Notes under the pieces: generated by a model
Databases searched by the model: none
What the model was told of the DNA's origin: nothing
What the model saw: only the letters and a program-made list of their open reading frames with translations
Shown: one piece after another, positions 63,198 through 64,000 of the stretch
How positions within the stretch are numbered: position 1 is the first letter of the stretch
Layout of the letters: each line of letters begins with the position of its first letter
Made by a program: the position numbers and the translations under genes
Assembly (NCBI GenBank): GCA_964521105.1
Contig: CAZFPO010000005.1
Coordinates: 1 to 64,000, forward strand
Direction: 5' to 3'
Source of the DNA: JAQUGA01 sp964521105
GTDB taxonomy: Bacteria > Bacteroidota > Bacteroidia > Bacteroidales > WCHB1-69
Length of the DNA: 64,000 nucleotides

Positions 63198-64000
63198 ATG
63201 AAAAACCTAAGTCGTATTTTATTCATATTGGTTATCAGCTTGTTAGCTGGATGTAAAACCAATCAAATTGCAGTGGTAAAAACGAATTTTGAAAGCGAAA
63301 TATCGCTCCAACAGAATTTAAGTTTTAAGTTCAATAAAGATATTGCAACCGAAGCTATGTTAAACAAATGGGACACTACTACCTACGTCCAATTTGAGCC
63401 ATCGGTGAAAGGGAAGTTTCAATGGGTTTCGGCATCAGAATTAGTTTTTTCACCCGATAATGGGTTTAATCCGGGCACACAATACAAAGCAATACCTACT
63501 AATGCAATTGGCTCAGTTGGTGCCGAAAAATTGTCTGTTTCGAGCGAAGCTATCGAATTTCATACTCCGTTTTTAGAAATGTCGTCGGCAAAAGCATACT
63601 GGGGTTTATCAGCAACCGGTAATAATGATATTGTAATTTCCATCGATTTACTCTTTAACTATCCTGTAAAAGCAATCGATTTAGAAAAAAAACTATTAAT
63701 TACGGTTGCTGAGTATCAAGTACCGTATCGGATAATTTCTACTGGCGAAAACGAACAAATGAGTTTGGAACTTAATCCTCCATCGGGCTTAGGTGATTTG
63801 GAAATCCCTGTTAAAATAGTGTTAGACAAAGACATGAAATATGTTGGAGGAAATGTTGCTACCCAAAAAACTCAAGAAGTAAATACAATTATTCCTGCTC
63901 GTACCAAATTGATGGTTACTGGTATTACGTCTGAAATGGTTGATGGTAGCGGTTTTGTAAACATATTTACCACTCAACCTTTACTTATCGAAGGTTTAAA
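63198..64000 (+). CDS. Alpha-2-macroglobulin-like lipoprotein (N-terminal part, cut by window end)
   Basis: 267 codons are visible without a stop. Begins MKNLSRILFILVISLLAGC, a lipoprotein signal with lipobox LAGC, so the protein is anchored in the envelope. The next region (NLSFKFNKDIA, QFEPSVKGKFQWVSASELVF, FNPGTQYKAI) matches the first macroglobulin-like beta domain of the very large bacterial alpha-2-macroglobulins (YfhM group), which trap proteases, often beside a pbpC gene. The rest, including any thioester motif CLEQ, lies outside the window. Confidence 0.8.
   Translation, partial: MKNLSRILFILVISLLAGCKTNQIAVVKTNFESEISLQQNLSFKFNKDIATEAMLNKWDTTTYVQFEPSVKGKFQWVSASELVFSPDNGFNPGTQYKAIPTNAIGSVGAEKLSVSSEAIEFHTPFLEMSSAKAYWGLSATGNNDIVISIDLLFNYPVKAIDLEKKLLITVAEYQVPYRIISTGENEQMSLELNPPSGLGDLEIPVKIVLDKDMKYVGGNVATQKTQEVNTIIPARTKLMVTGITSEMVDGSGFVNIFTTQPLLIEGL

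Noticed and set aside
1..64000. CRISPR arrays, insertion sequences and prophage
   Set aside because: No regularly spaced repeats, transposase or phage structural genes were found in the window.

Overview
The window is AT-rich (about 30% GC by eye), densely coded, and comes from a Bacteroidota bacterium, most likely a fermentative anaerobe of the Bacteroidales type. Four things point there. Two secreted enzymes carry C-terminal type IX secretion (T9SS) sorting domains. There are many small signal-peptide outer-membrane beta-barrels. Bacteroidota -7 promoter boxes (TAnnTTTG) stand in front of many genes, and recognisable Shine-Dalgarno sites are scarce. Finally there is an NAD-linked [FeFe] hydrogenase.

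Layout. 1-2 kb: a secreted arginine/agmatine-deiminase-like enzyme. 2-3.6 kb: a complete type II restriction-modification system (controller protein, HNH nuclease, convergent methyltransferase) with a C-box operator before the C gene and a second C-box-like site before the methyltransferase. 4-10 kb: an S9 peptidase, a rhodanese/exonuclease/dehydrogenase operon and two envelope proteins. 10-15 kb: LepA, a repeat protein of unknown function and a Rel protein whose hydrolase site is degenerate. 15-23 kb: two paralogous TPR proteins behind gyrA, then divergent clpC. 23-28 kb: two glycosyltransferases, ribBA and the rpsF-rpsR-rplI operon. 28-31.6 kb: a DEAD-box helicase, a nitronate-monooxygenase-like flavoprotein, and a fluoride riboswitch controlling crcB and a DUF190 gene. 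32.4-33 kb: tRNA-Pro with its 3' tail and terminator region partly duplicated next to it.

33-39 kb: a LysM/transglycosylase-like protein, two SGNH hydrolases and an MBOAT acyltransferase, which look like a cell-envelope (probably peptidoglycan) O-acetylation cassette. 39-43 kb: an M3 and an M14 peptidase, then rpmH. 43.4-51.1 kb is the hydrogen region: a four-gene operon with a PAS-containing sensory [FeFe]-hydrogenase-like protein and a SpoIIE-type phosphatase, next to the catalytic trimeric hydrogenase hydC-hydB-hydA. A plausible reading is that the first operon senses H2 or redox state and signals through the phosphatase, while the second makes or consumes H2 with NAD(H).

51.5-64 kb: gcvT, an RsmI-like methyltransferase, a large gingipain-family (C25) T9SS protease, a small barrel protein, a 145-bp run of strong inverted repeats, an NSS-family sodium symporter with an overlooked 35-residue MetS-like partner peptide, an AAA ATPase, a WG-repeat protein, and the start of an alpha-2-macroglobulin-like lipoprotein cut by the window end.
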